From: Mycobacterium numidiamassiliense
GTDB taxonomy: Bacteria > Actinomycetota > Actinomycetes > Mycobacteriales > Mycobacteriaceae
Length of the DNA stretch: 64,000 bases
Assembly: GCF_900157365.1 (NCBI RefSeq)
Contig: NZ_FUEZ01000003.1
Span: 1,426,001 to 1,490,000 of the forward strand
Direction: 5' to 3'
The position numbers and the translations under genes were made by a program. Shown here piece after piece: positions 1 to 9,535 of the stretch (the stretch's first letter is position 1; every line of letters begins with the position of its first letter). The notes below the pieces were generated by a model. It had not been told where the DNA came from and ran no database searches. It saw only the letters and a program-made list of their open reading frames with translations.

Positions 1-1287
1 GTTCAACGCCGTGCTCAGCACCGACTCGGCGGCCAGCACCCGGGTGGCGACCAACTCCTCGACAGCGGAGGCCAGCGACGCCGTCACGTCGCCCGCCCAG
101 CGGTCCAGCAACGCCCGGTCACGCAGCAGCCCGCGAAGGTGGACCACCAGGAGCGTGACCGCCAGGCCGATCGCCACGCATGCCACGGCCGCGGCGATCT
201 CGAGTACCGGATTCAGCCGCGGAACCAGGCCGAGCACCAGCCGGCTCAGCGTCAGCGCCACCCCCAGCCCGAACCCGGCGCCCAGCAGCATCATCAGCCA
301 GGTTTCGGCCCGCCGCTCCTTCAGCGGCGGCCCGGCGATGTCGATTGCCGGCAGCGTCTCCTGCGTCGGCAGGACCAGCGGCACACCCATCACCTGGGCG
401 ACGTCGTCGAGCTGGGTGGCGGTGCCGTCGTTCACCTCGGTCACCACCGCGGCGGCCCGCTCCCGGGTATGCGCCTCGAATCCGGGCATGTCCCGCCGGG
501 AGAGATGCGCGGCTTCGGATTGCAGCTCGCTGCGCACCGACGAACACCGGTTGCGCGCCAAGTGGGACAACTGCACCTGCGCCTGCTGGATCTGATTGCG
601 CAGCGTGACGCTGCGTTCCGATTTCGCCTGGCGCCGCTGCCGCAAGGCCTCGCTGCGTTCGTCGCGCAGCGCCTCGACCCTCGCGCGGCGGCCGGCGCCG
701 TCGGCGTCGCGGGCGAACCGTTGCGCGACGGTCCGCAGCCGAGATTCCCACGCCCGCAACCTGTTTCGCCGTGCGACCTGCGGGTCGGCGAGCTGCGCCG
801 CGACGGTGTCGACCAGCTCGTCGACAACCGGCTCACCAAGGTCGGGCGCGGCCGCCACACCCACCCAGGGCACCGCGGCGTAGCGCGGCGCGTGCTCGGC
901 CAACGTCTCACGGTCGGCGCTCAGCACGTCACGCCAGCTGCGGTGCACGTCGATCTTGGACACCGCGCCGATCACCACGTCGGTGTGCTCGGTGGCGGTG
1001 TCCAGCAGCGCACAGTCCGATTCGGTCAGGTGAGCCGCGGCCGACACCACGAACACCACCGCCGCGGGCGCCTCGCCGGGTTCCAGCTCCGTCGTCTCAA
1101 CGAACGTGTGCTCCGGCAGCGCCTCGCGCAGCGCCGCGATCACCCCGGTCGCGCCGGCCATCCACGGCCCCGTCACCAGCACCGCATCGCGGCGGTTGAT
1201 GGCAGGCGGATCCAGTCGGGGCCCGATCTCCGCCACCAGCGCGTCCACCTGGGCGGCCGGATCCTCCCCTTCCTCGTCGCTCACCAT
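1..1287 (-). CDS. GTPase-like membrane protein, Rv0210 homologue (3' end cut by window edge)
   Basis: The minus frame is open from ATG at 1287 to base 1 (429 codons, no stop), so the C-terminus lies outside the window. The N-terminus resembles a P-loop NTPase: a strand ending in VLVTG leads into G40-PWMA-G45-A-T, where the P-loop Lys is Ala. VVFVVSAAAHLTESD fits a switch II/G3 position and VSKID a G4 position. A long charged helical region follows, then two adjacent membrane segments near residues 330-385. This is the layout of bacterial dynamin-like or HSR1-type GTPases. The start overlaps the stop of the upstream gene by 7 bases (1281-1287), so the two are translationally coupled. It sits where Rv0210 lies in M. 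tuberculosis. Role unknown; nucleotide hydrolysis is doubtful without the Lys. Confidence 0.8.
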   Translation of the reverse strand, partial: MVSDEEGEDPAAQVDALVAEIGPRLDPPAINRRDAVLVTGPWMAGATGVIAALREALPEHTFVETTELEPGEAPAAVVFVVSAAAHLTESDCALLDTATEHTDVVIGAVSKIDVHRSWRDVLSADRETLAEHAPRYAAVPWVGVAAAPDLGEPVVDELVDTVAAQLADPQVARRNRLRAWESRLRTVAQRFARDADGAGRRARVEALRDERSEALRQRRQAKSERSVTLRNQIQQAQVQLSHLARNRCSSVRSELQSEAAHLSRRDMPGFEAHTRERAAAVVTEVNDGTATQLDDVAQVMGVPLVLPTQETLPAIDIAGPPLKERRAETWLMMLLGAGFGLGVALTLSRLVLGLVPRLNPVLEIAAAVACVAIGLAVTLLVVHLRGLLRDRALLDRWAGDVTASLASAVEELVATRVLAAESVLSTALN

Positions 1288-2357
1288 GACTCCGCGTGCG
1301 GCTCCGGCAGTGACCCGCAGGTCCGCGACCACAGCCGCAGCGATCCCCTGGCGATGTCGACGCCGCAGGCCCGGTGCAGGTCGCTGACCGACCCGCGGCT
1401 GTAGCGCTGCCATCGAGCGGCGCGGGGCAGGTGCTCGGCCGGTTCGTCGCACCGGCCGACGTCCAGCCCGGCGGCCTCGGCCAGGTCCACCGCGGCGGCC
1501 ATCCGGGCCACCACTGTGTCGTCGTGCGACAGGAAGCCGCTGATCCGCTCGCCCACCTCGGTGCGCGAGGCGGCCAGTGCCTCGAGGTCCGCGACCGCGT
1601 CGAGCACCCGCTGGTAGCGCACTTCGGCGCCGAGCGAGGTCACCTTGCTGACGACGTTGTCGACGCCGCTCATCCGCCGCAGCAGGGCCGCGACCTGCAC
1701 CTGCGTCCTGCCCTGGCGGATTGCCGCAATGCCGAGCGCCGTGCCGAACAGGTCGAGGGTGTCCAGCAGCTGCCGCCGAGCCTCGGCCGGCAGCGGGTTT
1801 TCCGCCGCCAGGAAGCCGTCGTAGGAGCCGTCCAGGGAATCGCTGCCACCGGGATGGGCCGCCAGCACCTGCAGCGCCCCCCACGACTCGTCGTCCAGAC
1901 CGTCGAGCGCGAGCAGACCGATCATCGGCTCGACGGGTACTCCAACCAGCTCGGACAGCTCCGCGCAGCGGTTGCGCGCTGCCGCGATCGGTCCGTCGCC
2001 GGCGCGGCCCGACAGCGAGCCGGCCAGGTCGGCCTTGTTGAGCACCGCCAGCAGCGGCTGCCGGGCGGCGGCGATCGCATCCGCGTCCTCGGGTTTGATC
2101 ACCTCGGCGGTGACGTACACGACGACGTCGACGTCCTTGCTGGTAGCACGAGCCGCCGGATGCAGCGTGATGCCCGCTGCGTATACGCGGTCGAGGGCGC
2201 CCGCCACGGTGCCGCGACCCACTCCGCGACGGCCGCGGACGGCGACCCGCAGCGGCGCGGCGGCGCGCTCGGCGATCGCGGTCACGCGGGCGTCGGCCTG
2301 GCCGGCAGCGAATCGCGTCAGCTCGTCAACGAAAATCTGGTGCCCCTGTCCCTTCAT
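1281..2357 (-). CDS. P-loop GTPase-like protein, Rv0209 homologue
   Basis: A 358-residue protein, close to the length I recall for Rv0209. Residues 36-50 form a beta strand and P-loop, G42-RRGV-G47-R48-G49-T50, in which the usual GK[ST] is R-G. A Thr-rich switch region (HPAARATSKDVDVVVYV) and a good G4 motif (LLAVLNKADLAGS) follow. No transmembrane segment is evident. The second half is helical with charged Arg/Glu patterns. The gene overlaps its downstream partner (start at 1287) by 7 bases, and trmB is divergent about 200 bases away. The two proteins probably act as a pair, one soluble and one membrane-anchored. This pairing is inferred from the operon, not from known biochemistry. Confidence 0.82.
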   Translation of the reverse strand: MKGQGHQIFVDELTRFAAGQADARVTAIAERAAAPLRVAVRGRRGVGRGTVAGALDRVYAAGITLHPAARATSKDVDVVVYVTAEVIKPEDADAIAAARQPLLAVLNKADLAGSLSGRAGDGPIAAARNRCAELSELVGVPVEPMIGLLALDGLDDESWGALQVLAAHPGGSDSLDGSYDGFLAAENPLPAEARRQLLDTLDLFGTALGIAAIRQGRTQVQVAALLRRMSGVDNVVSKVTSLGAEVRYQRVLDAVADLEALAASRTEVGERISGFLSHDDTVVARMAAAVDLAEAAGLDVGRCDEPAEHLPRAARWQRYSRGSVSDLHRACGVDIARGSLRLWSRTCGSLPEPHAESW

Positions 2358-2560
2358 GCCCGGTCCGACCCCCGGGCGTGGGTTGCCCCCGCCGGATACC
2401 GGGCCGTCGCCAAGGCCGGCCCTGTTTGCCGGGCAGCCGTCCGGGTCCCACCGAATGGTGGCACCTGTGTCACCAAGATGCGAGCCACTGTTTATGAGTT
2501 ACCAGTTGAAGGCAACTGTTGGGTATCAATCTGGTCCAGGGGCGGCTACATCGGGAGTTA

Positions 2561-3388
2561 ATGCGCCACCATGGACAAATGCATGCGCAACCCGGAGTCG
2601 GGACACGTCCCGGCGCGCCGGTGGAGGCGAGGCCGACCTGGAGAGCCGACCTGGAGAGTAGAGAAGCCGTGACAGCGCCGGAGCCGCCCGATTCGACCGG
2701 GCCCGGACATGGCTACCTCCCGGCCACCAGTTTCCGCTCGCGGCGCTCGGCGTTGTCCGGCGCTCAGCGTCAGACCTGGGACCGGCTCTGGCCCGAGCTG
2801 GGCATCTCGGAGATCCCCGAGCACTTCGCGCCGCTGGACACCGGCGCCTGGTTCGGCCGCAAGGCCCCGGTGGTGCTCGAGATCGGTTGCGGCAGCGGCA
2901 CGTCGACGCTGGCCATGGCGCAGGACGAGCCGGCCATCGACGTGATCGCGGTCGAGGTGTATCGGCGCGGCCTGGCACAGCTGCTGTCCTCGGTCGACCG
3001 TGAGCGGGTGCGCAATATCCGGCTGATCCGCGGAAACGGGGTCGACGTGCTGCGGCATCTCATCGCACCGGCATCGCTGACCGGCGTGCGGGTGTTTTTC
3101 CCGGACCCGTGGCCCAAGGCCCGACACCACAAGCGCCGATTCCTGCAAACCGTCACGGTTGGCCTGATCGCGGACCGGCTACTCCCCGGAGGTGTTCTGC
3201 ACGCCGCGACGGATCATTCGGGTTATGCCGAGCACATCGCCGAGGTCGGCGACGCCGATCCCAGGCTGAGTCGCGTCGAGCCCGGCGACCCGCTGCCGAT
3301 CTCGGTCGCCCGTCCGACGACCAAGTACGAAATGAAGGCCCACGACACGGGCAGCTCCGTGACCGAGTTGATCTGGAAAAGACGATGA
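2561..3388 (+). CDS. trmB: tRNA (guanine-N7-)-methyltransferase
   Basis: TrmB transfers a methyl group from SAM to N7 of G46 in tRNA variable loops. The class I methyltransferase SAM motif is VLEIGCGSGTST, followed by an acidic strand (DVIAVEVYRRG). The family hallmark FFPDPWPKARHHKRR is intact, as is the C-terminal TKYEMKAHDTG segment. The start chosen is ATG 2561 (MRHHGQMHAQ), with GGGAG just upstream; this matches the M. tuberculosis N-terminus and gives 275 residues. An in-frame start at 2519 would add 14 residues with no support. The stop overlaps the next gene's ATG (ATGA at 3385-3388), so the two are co-translated. Confidence 0.95.
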   Translation: MRHHGQMHAQPGVGTRPGAPVEARPTWRADLESREAVTAPEPPDSTGPGHGYLPATSFRSRRSALSGAQRQTWDRLWPELGISEIPEHFAPLDTGAWFGRKAPVVLEIGCGSGTSTLAMAQDEPAIDVIAVEVYRRGLAQLLSSVDRERVRNIRLIRGNGVDVLRHLIAPASLTGVRVFFPDPWPKARHHKRRFLQTVTVGLIADRLLPGGVLHAATDHSGYAEHIAEVGDADPRLSRVEPGDPLPISVARPTTKYEMKAHDTGSSVTELIWKRR

Positions 3389-4122
3389 GTATGAGCCTCA
3401 CAGAAGAAACGCCGGCAACGGCACCTGAAGTCGGGGCTCCGGCGGTGGCGCCCGGCATTGATATCGGGGCCTCGGGCGATCTCGACTCGCCGCCGCTCCG
3501 GGTGCTGCTGGTGTGGGACGCACCCAACCTGGACATGGGGCTCGGCTCGATCCTGGGCCGTCGACCCACCGCCCTGGAACGCCCCCGTTTCGACGCGCTG
3601 GGGCGGTGGCTGCTGGCACGCACCGCCGAGGTGAGCACCCGCAGGCCCGGCGTCGTGGTCGAACCGGAAGCCACTGTTTTCACCAATATCGCACCGGGCA
3701 GCGCCGAAGTTGTTCGGCCGTGGGTCGATGCGTTGCGTAACGTGGGGTTCGCGGTCTTCGCCAAGCCGAAGATTGATGAGGACAGCGACGTTGACCGCGA
3801 CATGCTCGCCCATATCGAACAGCGGCGTCAGGAAGGACTCGCTGCGCTGGTTGTGGCATCCGCCGACGGTCAGGCTTTCCGCCAGCCGCTGGAGGACATC
3901 GCTCGTAGCGGGTCGGGTGCAACTTCGGTCCAGGTGATCGGATTTCGTGAACATGCCAGTTGGGCACTAGCCTCGGAGACCTTGGAGTTCGTCGATCTGG
4001 AGGACATCGACGGCGTTTTCCGGGAGCCATTGCCGCGAATTGGCCTAGATTCGCTGCCTGACCAGGGCGCGTGGCTGCAGCCGTTCCGGCCGCTGTCGGC
4101 GCTATTGACCACGCGTGTGTGA
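3385..4122 (+). CDS. NYN/PIN-like domain protein, Rv0207c homologue
   Basis: A 245-residue protein starting in an ATGA overlap with trmB. After an Ala/Pro-rich N-terminus of about 35 residues comes a LabA/NYN (PIN-like nuclease fold) domain. It shows the first acidic motif VLLVWDAPNLDMG (D45, N48, D50), then PKIDEDSDVDRDM and a later ALVVASADGQAF strand. These acidic positions are those used for metal binding in NYN RNases, so an RNA-processing role is plausible but unproven. It lies 60 bases upstream of mmpL3 on the same strand, the arrangement conserved around mmpL3 in mycobacteria. A functional link to MmpL3 is not evident from the sequence. Confidence 0.85.
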   Translation: MSMSLTEETPATAPEVGAPAVAPGIDIGASGDLDSPPLRVLLVWDAPNLDMGLGSILGRRPTALERPRFDALGRWLLARTAEVSTRRPGVVVEPEATVFTNIAPGSAEVVRPWVDALRNVGFAVFAKPKIDEDSDVDRDMLAHIEQRRQEGLAALVVASADGQAFRQPLEDIARSGSGATSVQVIGFREHASWALASETLEFVDLEDIDGVFREPLPRIGLDSLPDQGAWLQPFRPLSALLTTRV

Positions 4123-4182
4123 CACTGGCTTGAAAACCGAAAGACGCTGCGCGGGTCGCTAGAGATCCAGTAAGGAGCTTAC

Positions 4183-7026
4183 GTGTTCGCCTGGTGGGGT
4201 CGAACCGTGTACCGGTACCGGTACATCGTGATCGGGGTCATGGTGGCCCTGTGCCTCGGCGGCGGCGTCTTCGGGATGAGCCTGGGCAAACACGTTACGC
4301 AGAGCGGTTTTTACGACGACGGCAGTCAGTCCGTCAAGGCCTCGATACTGGGCGACAAAACCTACGGCCGTGACCGCACCGCACAGATCGTGGCGACCTT
4401 CACCGCGCCCGACGGCAAGACCGTCGACGACCCGGCATGGCACCAGCAGACCGTCGATGAACTCAACAAGTTCGTCAAGGACCATCCCGACCAGGTGCTC
4501 GGCTGGGCCGGCTGGCTGGCGTTGGCCCCCGGCGTCGAGCCCCCCAACGGTCAGATCAAGGGGATGGCGACCGAAGACAAGAAGCACACCTTCGTCACCA
4601 TCCCGCTGAAGGGCGATGACGACGACACCATCCTCAATAACTACAAGGCCGTCGTACCCGACCTGCAGAAGCTGGAGGGCGGCAAGATCGAACTCGCCGG
4701 CCTCGAGCCGATCGCCAACGCCCTGACCGGCACCATCGCCACCGACCAGCGCCGCATGGAGGTCCTGGCGCTGCCGCTGGTGGCGGTGGTGCTGTTCCTG
4801 GTGTTCGGCGGCGCGGTGGCCGCCGGCCTGCCGGTCATCGTGGGCGGGTTGAGCATCGCGGGGTCGACGGGCCTCCTGCGTCTCGTCACCATGTTCGGGC
4901 CGGTGTCCTTCTTCGCCCAGCCGGTGGTCTCGCTGGTCGGATTGGGCCTGGCCATCGACTACGGGCTTTTCATCGTGAGCCGCTTCCGGGAAGAGATCGC
5001 CGAGGGTTACGACACGGAAGCCGCCGTGCGGCGCACCGTGATGACGGCCGGCCGAACGATCGTCTTCTCGGCCGTGTTGATCATCGCGTCCAGCGCCAGC
5101 CTGCTGGTGCTGCCGCAGGGCTTCGTGCATTCGCTGACGTATGCGATCTTCGCGGCGGTGGGACTTGCTGCGGTGCTGTCGATCACCTTCCTGCCTGCGT
5201 GCCTGGGCATCCTGGGTCGCAACGTCGACGCGCTCGGCGTGCGGACGGCATTTCGGGTGCCCTTCCTGCGCAACTGGAAGTACTCGCGCGCCTACCTCAA
5301 CTGGCTCGCCGACCGGCTGCAGAAGACCAAGACCCGCGAAGAGGTCGAGGCCGGCTTCTGGGGCAAGCTGGTCAACTGGGTGATGAAGCGGCCGCTGGCG
5401 TTCGCCATCCCGATCGCCGTCGGCATGATTTTGCTGGTCATCCCGCTGGGCAACCTCTCGTTCGGCGGCATGAGCGAGAAGTACCTGCCTCCGGATAACG
5501 CGGTGCGGCTGGCGCAGGAGCACTTCGACAAGCTGTTCCCCGGGTATCGGACCGAACAACTGACCGTGGTGATCGAGAGCACCAACCACGGCAAGGTCAC
5601 CGACCAGCAGGTTGCCGACATCCGCAACCGGATCGCGGGGATCAGCGGGTTCACCGACAAGACCTGGGAGGAGCGGGCGTGCCCAATGATCGCCGGCAAC
5701 CCCTGCGTCAACGGGCCGAACGGGACCACGCAGCCCAAGGACGACTCGGTGCGGGTGATCCAGAACGGCCTGGTCAACAAGAACGACGCCGCCAAGAAGA
5801 TCGAGGAGCTGCGAGCGATAAATCCTCCCAAGGGGCTGACCCTGCTGGTCGGCGGAACCCCTGCGCTGGAACAGGATTCCATTCACAGCCTGTTCGATAA
5901 GGCCCCGCTGATGCTGGTGCTGCTACTCAGCGCCACGCTGCTGCTGATGTTCCTGGCATTCGGCTCGGTGGTGCTGCCGATCAAGGCCGTGCTGATGAGC
6001 GCGCTGACACTCGGCTCGACGCTGGGCATCCTGACCTGGATTTTCGTCGACGGGCATTTCTCGACGTTGCTGAACTTCACCCCGACGCCGCTGATGATCG
6101 TGCTGATCGCCCTGGTCGTCGCGGTCGGCTTCGGGCTAGCCACCGATTACGAGGTGTTCTTGGTCTCGCGAATGGTGGAAGCCCGCGAACGCGGCATGTC
6201 GACCGCCGAGGCGATTCGGATCGGCACCGCGACCACCGGGCGCCTGATCACGGCCGCGGCCCTGGTGCTCGCCGTGGTGGCCGGTTCGTTCGTGTTCTCC
6301 GACCTGGTGTTGATGAAGTACTTGGCGTTCGGTCTGATGGCGGCGCTGCTGCTGGACGCGACCGTGGTGCGGATGTTCCTGGTGCCCTCGGTGATGAAGC
6401 TGCTGGGCGACGACTGCTGGTGGGCGCCGCGCTGGGCCCGGCGGCTGCAGGACCGCATCGGCCTGGGCGAGATCGACCTGCCCGACGAGCGCAAACGGCC
6501 CACCGCCAACGGCCGTCCGGCCCGCCCGCCGGTGGCCGCCCTGGCCGCCGCGACGCCGCGTCCGGCGCACGACCCCACGCACCCGGGCGCACCGCCCGAG
6601 CCGTCGCGCGCGATCCGTCCGGGCCCGGTCGGTCAGGGCGAGGCCAAGCCGGCCCTGGAGCCGCCGTCGGGGGCAAGCACCACACGCATCCAGACCAAGC
6701 CCAGCCAGCCGACCGAGGCCCAGACGTCGCGCCTGTCGGTGCCCGGCAACTCGACACCGCCCGCAACGCCGCGACCCCCGGCGCCGCCCGCACCCAAGCC
6801 GGCCACGCCGTCGGACACGGAGACCCGGGCCATCCAGGTCCCGAGCAACGGCGACCCGGCCGAGCCCACCGCAGCCCTGCCCGCGCAGGGCAACGACTCC
6901 GACGCCGCTACCGAAAAGCTCAACACCCGCGCCAAGGGTGACAACGGCGAGGATCCACGGCCGCGACGCCGCGCCGGCGGCGGGCTGTCCGCCCAGGATC
7001 TGCTGCGCCGCGAGGGACGGCTCTAG
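4183..7026 (+). CDS. mmpL3: trehalose monomycolate flippase/exporter MmpL3
   Basis: An essential RND-superfamily transporter that moves trehalose monomycolate across the inner membrane for outer-membrane assembly. 947 residues: TM1 near residues 10-32, a first periplasmic domain to about 185, five further TMs to about 345, then TM7 near 400-425, a second periplasmic domain, and TM8-12 to about 750. The proton-relay Asp-Tyr pairs are visible in TM4 (LAIDYGLF, D259/Y260) and TM10 (LATDYEVF, D655/Y656). These are the positions targeted by MmpL3 inhibitors such as SQ109. The last 180 or so residues form a Pro/Ala-rich cytoplasmic tail ending LLRREGRL. GTG start with AAGGAG at 4172-4177. It probably shares a transcript with trmB and the NYN gene. 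Confidence 0.97.
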   Translation: MFAWWGRTVYRYRYIVIGVMVALCLGGGVFGMSLGKHVTQSGFYDDGSQSVKASILGDKTYGRDRTAQIVATFTAPDGKTVDDPAWHQQTVDELNKFVKDHPDQVLGWAGWLALAPGVEPPNGQIKGMATEDKKHTFVTIPLKGDDDDTILNNYKAVVPDLQKLEGGKIELAGLEPIANALTGTIATDQRRMEVLALPLVAVVLFLVFGGAVAAGLPVIVGGLSIAGSTGLLRLVTMFGPVSFFAQPVVSLVGLGLAIDYGLFIVSRFREEIAEGYDTEAAVRRTVMTAGRTIVFSAVLIIASSASLLVLPQGFVHSLTYAIFAAVGLAAVLSITFLPACLGILGRNVDALGVRTAFRVPFLRNWKYSRAYLNWLADRLQKTKTREEVEAGFWGKLVNWVMKRPLAFAIPIAVGMILLVIPLGNLSFGGMSEKYLPPDNAVRLAQEHFDKLFPGYRTEQLTVVIESTNHGKVTDQQVADIRNRIAGISGFTDKTWEERACPMIAGNPCVNGPNGTTQPKDDSVRVIQNGLVNKNDAAKKIEELRAINPPKGLTLLVGGTPALEQDSIHSLFDKAPLMLVLLLSATLLLMFLAFGSVVLPIKAVLMSALTLGSTLGILTWIFVDGHFSTLLNFTPTPLMIVLIALVVAVGFGLATDYEVFLVSRMVEARERGMSTAEAIRIGTATTGRLITAAALVLAVVAGSFVFSDLVLMKYLAFGLMAALLLDATVVRMFLVPSVMKLLGDDCWWAPRWARRLQDRIGLGEIDLPDERKRPTANGRPARPPVAALAAATPRPAHDPTHPGAPPEPSRAIRPGPVGQGEAKPALEPPSGASTTRIQTKPSQPTEAQTSRLSVPGNSTPPATPRPPAPPAPKPATPSDTETRAIQVPSNGDPAEPTAALPAQGNDSDAATEKLNTRAKGDNGEDPRPRRRAGGGLSAQDLLRREGRL

Positions 7027-7044
7027 GCCGCGCGGCCGCCGTGC

Positions 7045-8193
7045 TCAGTCCGGATCGTCGTCCGGATGGTCCGGACTCGCCCTGCCGACGGCCCTGTCGG
7101 CGTAGGCGTCCTCGGTCTGCTTCTCGGCTTCGGCGGAAGGATCCGCGGCGAGCAGCACCTGGATCGCGTTGTTGAGGACCGCGACCGTCGGAACGGCGAG
7201 CAAGGCGCCGACGATGCCGGCCAGCACTCCGCCGGTGGAGATGGCCAGCACCACCGCGAGCGGGTGAATCGACACCGCGCGGCCCATCACCAGCGGCTGC
7301 AGCAGATGGGCTTCGATCTGGTTGATCACCACCAGCAACCCCAGGGTGATCAGCGCGTAGACGATTCCCTTCGCCAGCAGCGCGACGACTACGGCCACCA
7401 GGCCCGAGATCAAGGCACCGATCAACGGGATAAACGCGCCGAGGAACACCAGGGACGCCAACGGCAGCGCCAACGGCACACCCATGATCGCCAGCCCGGT
7501 GCCGACGCCGGCCGCATCCGTCAGCGCCACCAGGAATGTCGCCCGCACGTAGCCGATCAGCGAGCCGTATCCGGCGCGGCCGGCTTCCAGCACCCGGTCG
7601 CGCACCCCCGCCGGGAAGATCTTGGTGACGTACTGCCAGATGTTGCGGCCGCCGTAGAGGAAGAAAATCAGCGTGAAAAGCACCAACACCGCGGCGGTGA
7701 GCAGCTCGGTGAGGGTGGCCGCGGTGGACAGCGCACCGCTGGTCAACTTCGCCTGGTTGTTGTGCAGCGCCTGGATCGCGGCGTTGCCCGCATTGGTGAT
7801 CTGCTCACTGCGCAGATGAGCCGGCCCTTCGATCAGCCATCTGCGGCTCTTGTCGATGCTGCGGGTGACCTGCTCGGTCAGATCGGGCAAGCCGACGACG
7901 AACTGGGTGATGACGAACGTCAGCACACCGCCCAGCGTCGCGAATCCGCCCAGCAACACCACGGCCACCGCCCCGCCGCGCGGGACGCCGTGCCGATCCA
8001 GCCAGTCGACCGGCGGTACCAACAGCGCACTGACCATCAGCGCCAGGAACACTGGAACCACGATGACCTCGAGTTTGTCCACCACCCACAAGACGGCGAG
8101 AACGGCGACCAGGATAACCAGCAAACGCCACGCCCAGGCTGCGGTTTTGCGGACAAGCGGTGTTACGGCAGCATCTTCGAGGTTTGCTGACAT
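7045..8193 (-). CDS. AI-2E family transporter, Rv0205 homologue
   Basis: A 382-residue polytopic membrane protein of the AI-2E/PerM family (PF01594 type). An N-terminal pair of TMs ([18 protein letters not shown], then [20 protein letters not shown]) and a Gly-rich third TM precede a soluble region. The C-terminal half has four or five more TMs including [14 protein letters not shown] and [22 protein letters not shown], the latter a family signature. The C-terminal tail is acidic. Family members include efflux and Na+/H+ antiporter-like proteins; the substrate here is unknown. It converges on mmpL3 with an 18-base gap. A TANNNT hexamer six bases before the ATG suggests a leaderless transcript. 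Confidence 0.9.
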   Translation of the reverse strand: MSANLEDAAVTPLVRKTAAWAWRLLVILVAVLAVLWVVDKLEVIVVPVFLALMVSALLVPPVDWLDRHGVPRGGAVAVVLLGGFATLGGVLTFVITQFVVGLPDLTEQVTRSIDKSRRWLIEGPAHLRSEQITNAGNAAIQALHNNQAKLTSGALSTAATLTELLTAAVLVLFTLIFFLYGGRNIWQYVTKIFPAGVRDRVLEAGRAGYGSLIGYVRATFLVALTDAAGVGTGLAIMGVPLALPLASLVFLGAFIPLIGALISGLVAVVVALLAKGIVYALITLGLLVVINQIEAHLLQPLVMGRAVSIHPLAVVLAISTGGVLAGIVGALLAVPTVAVLNNAIQVLLAADPSAEAEKQTEDAYADRAVGRASPDHPDDDPD

Positions 8194-8199
8194 GCGGCA

Positions 8200-8205
8200 A
8201 GCCTA
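8200..8205 (-). promoter_or_regulatory. -10 hexamer for a leaderless AI-2E transporter transcript
   Basis: Read on the minus strand the hexamer is TAGGCT, six bases before the ATG at 8193. This fits the mycobacterial TANNNT -10 placed so that transcription starts at the start codon. No Shine-Dalgarno is present. Confidence 0.5.
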
Positions 8206-8307
8206 GCGGGCGCGGTAGACCCCATTAAGGGTCTCGGGCCGGCACAATCTGGTTACGTTGACGACACGGCCGGAGCTGTGCACCGAGGGCTACGCCACCT
8301 GCACGGT

Positions 8308-8313
8308 TACCCT
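8308..8313 (+). promoter_or_regulatory. -10 hexamer for a leaderless Rv0204c-like transcript
   Basis: TACCCT lies seven bases before the GTG at 8321 and matches TANNNT at leaderless spacing. It supports 8321 over the upstream in-frame TTG at 8258, which has no convincing Shine-Dalgarno. Confidence 0.5.
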
Positions 8314-8320
8314 AAAACCC

Positions 8321-9514
8321 GTGTCGCACGACGCACCGGCCCGCAAAATCGACTTCCCGCGCGAAGAGTCACCGCGCGGGAAGTATTGGTGGCTGCGCTG
8401 GGCGGTTCTCGGCGTCGTCGCCATCGTGCTCGCTGTCGAGGTCGCACTGGGCTGGGATCAGCTGGCCAAGGCCTGGACGAGCCTGTTTGCCGCCAACTGG
8501 TGGTGGTTGCTCGCGGCGGCGCTGGCCGCGGCGGCATCGATGCACAGCTTCGCCCAGATCCAACGCACTTTGCTGGGCTCCGCCGGCGTGCACGTGAAGC
8601 AACTGCGCTCCGAGGCCGCCTTCTATGCCGCCAACTCGCTGAGCACCACGCTGCCCGGCGGTCCGGTGCTGTCGGCCACGTTTTTGCTTCGGCAGCAACG
8701 CATTTGGGGCGCCTCGACCGTGGTGGCGTCCTGGCAGCTGGTCATGTCGGGTGTGCTGCAGGCGGTGGGATTGGCGCTGCTGGGGTTGGGCGGCGCCTTC
8801 TTCCTGGGCGCGAAGAACAATCCCTTCTCGTTGTTGTTCACGCTCGGCGGCTTCATCGCGCTGCTACTGCTTGCCCAGGCCGTGGCATCCCGGCCGGAGC
8901 TGATCGAGGGCATCGGCACCCGCGTCCTGTCGTGGTTCAACTCGGTTCGGGGCAAGACCGCCGACACCGGACTGGCGAAGTGGCGCGAGACGCTGATGCA
9001 GCTCGAGTCGGTGAGCCTGGGCCGCCGCGACCTGGGGGTCGCGTTCAGCTGGTCGATGTTCAACTGGATCGCCGACGTGGCCTGCCTGGGCTTCTGCGCG
9101 TATGCGGCCGGCGACCATGCGTCCATCGCCGGACTGACGGTTGCCTACGCCGCCGCGCGCGCCGTCGGCACGATTCCGCTGATGCCGGGCGGGCTGTTGG
9201 TCGTGGAGGCGGTGCTGGTGCCCGGCCTGGTGTCCAGCGGGATGTCGCTGCCCAACGCGATCTCGGCGATGCTGCTCTATCGGCTGATCAGCTGGCTGCT
9301 CATCTCCGCCATCGGCTGGGTGGTGTTCTTCTTCATGTTCCGCACCGAGAATGTCGCCGGCCCCGACGACGACCCGCCCACCGGGCCGCTGCCCGCCTTG
9401 ACACCACCGCTGGCCTGGAACGATCCGGCCACCGACCCGACCGGCAGCGCGCTGCAGGGTCCGTTGCCGCCGCCCGATCCAGCCCGCATTCGACCTCTCG
9501 AGCACGGCGCCTAG
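8321..9514 (+). CDS. multi-span membrane protein, UPF0104/LPG-synthase TM-domain type, Rv0204c homologue
   Basis: 397 residues from GTG 8321. About eight TMs are visible, beginning with WAVLGVVAIVLAVEVALGW near residue 25 and ending with LISWLLISAIGWVVFFFMF. Family-typical motifs are NSLSTTLPGGPV in the second loop and the late GTIPLMPGGLLVVEAVLV segment, as in the lysylphosphatidylglycerol-synthase TM-domain superfamily (YbhN-like). The lysyl-transferase domain is absent. The C-terminal 60 residues are Pro-rich and cytoplasmic. It may act in lipid translocation, but no substrate can be read from the sequence. An upstream TTG (8258) would add 21 residues. The gene converges on the haem-binding protein gene with a 21-base gap. 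Confidence 0.82.
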   Translation: MSHDAPARKIDFPREESPRGKYWWLRWAVLGVVAIVLAVEVALGWDQLAKAWTSLFAANWWWLLAAALAAAASMHSFAQIQRTLLGSAGVHVKQLRSEAAFYAANSLSTTLPGGPVLSATFLLRQQRIWGASTVVASWQLVMSGVLQAVGLALLGLGGAFFLGAKNNPFSLLFTLGGFIALLLLAQAVASRPELIEGIGTRVLSWFNSVRGKTADTGLAKWRETLMQLESVSLGRRDLGVAFSWSMFNWIADVACLGFCAYAAGDHASIAGLTVAYAAARAVGTIPLMPGGLLVVEAVLVPGLVSSGMSLPNAISAMLLYRLISWLLISAIGWVVFFFMFRTENVAGPDDDPPTGPLPALTPPLAWNDPATDPTGSALQGPLPPPDPARIRPLEHGA

Positions 9515-9535
9515 CGGCCCGCTCGGCCGATCCGC

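Noticed and set aside
4159..5886. 575-codon open frame opposite mmpL3
   Set aside because: Low-complexity His/Gln/Arg/Gly-rich translation antisense to a clear MmpL3 coding sequence; an artefact of high GC third positions.
7026..7037. GGCCGCGCGGCC palindrome between mmpL3 and the AI-2E transporter gene as a terminator
   Set aside because: Four-base arms with a four-base loop and no U-tract; too weak to call in GC-rich DNA.
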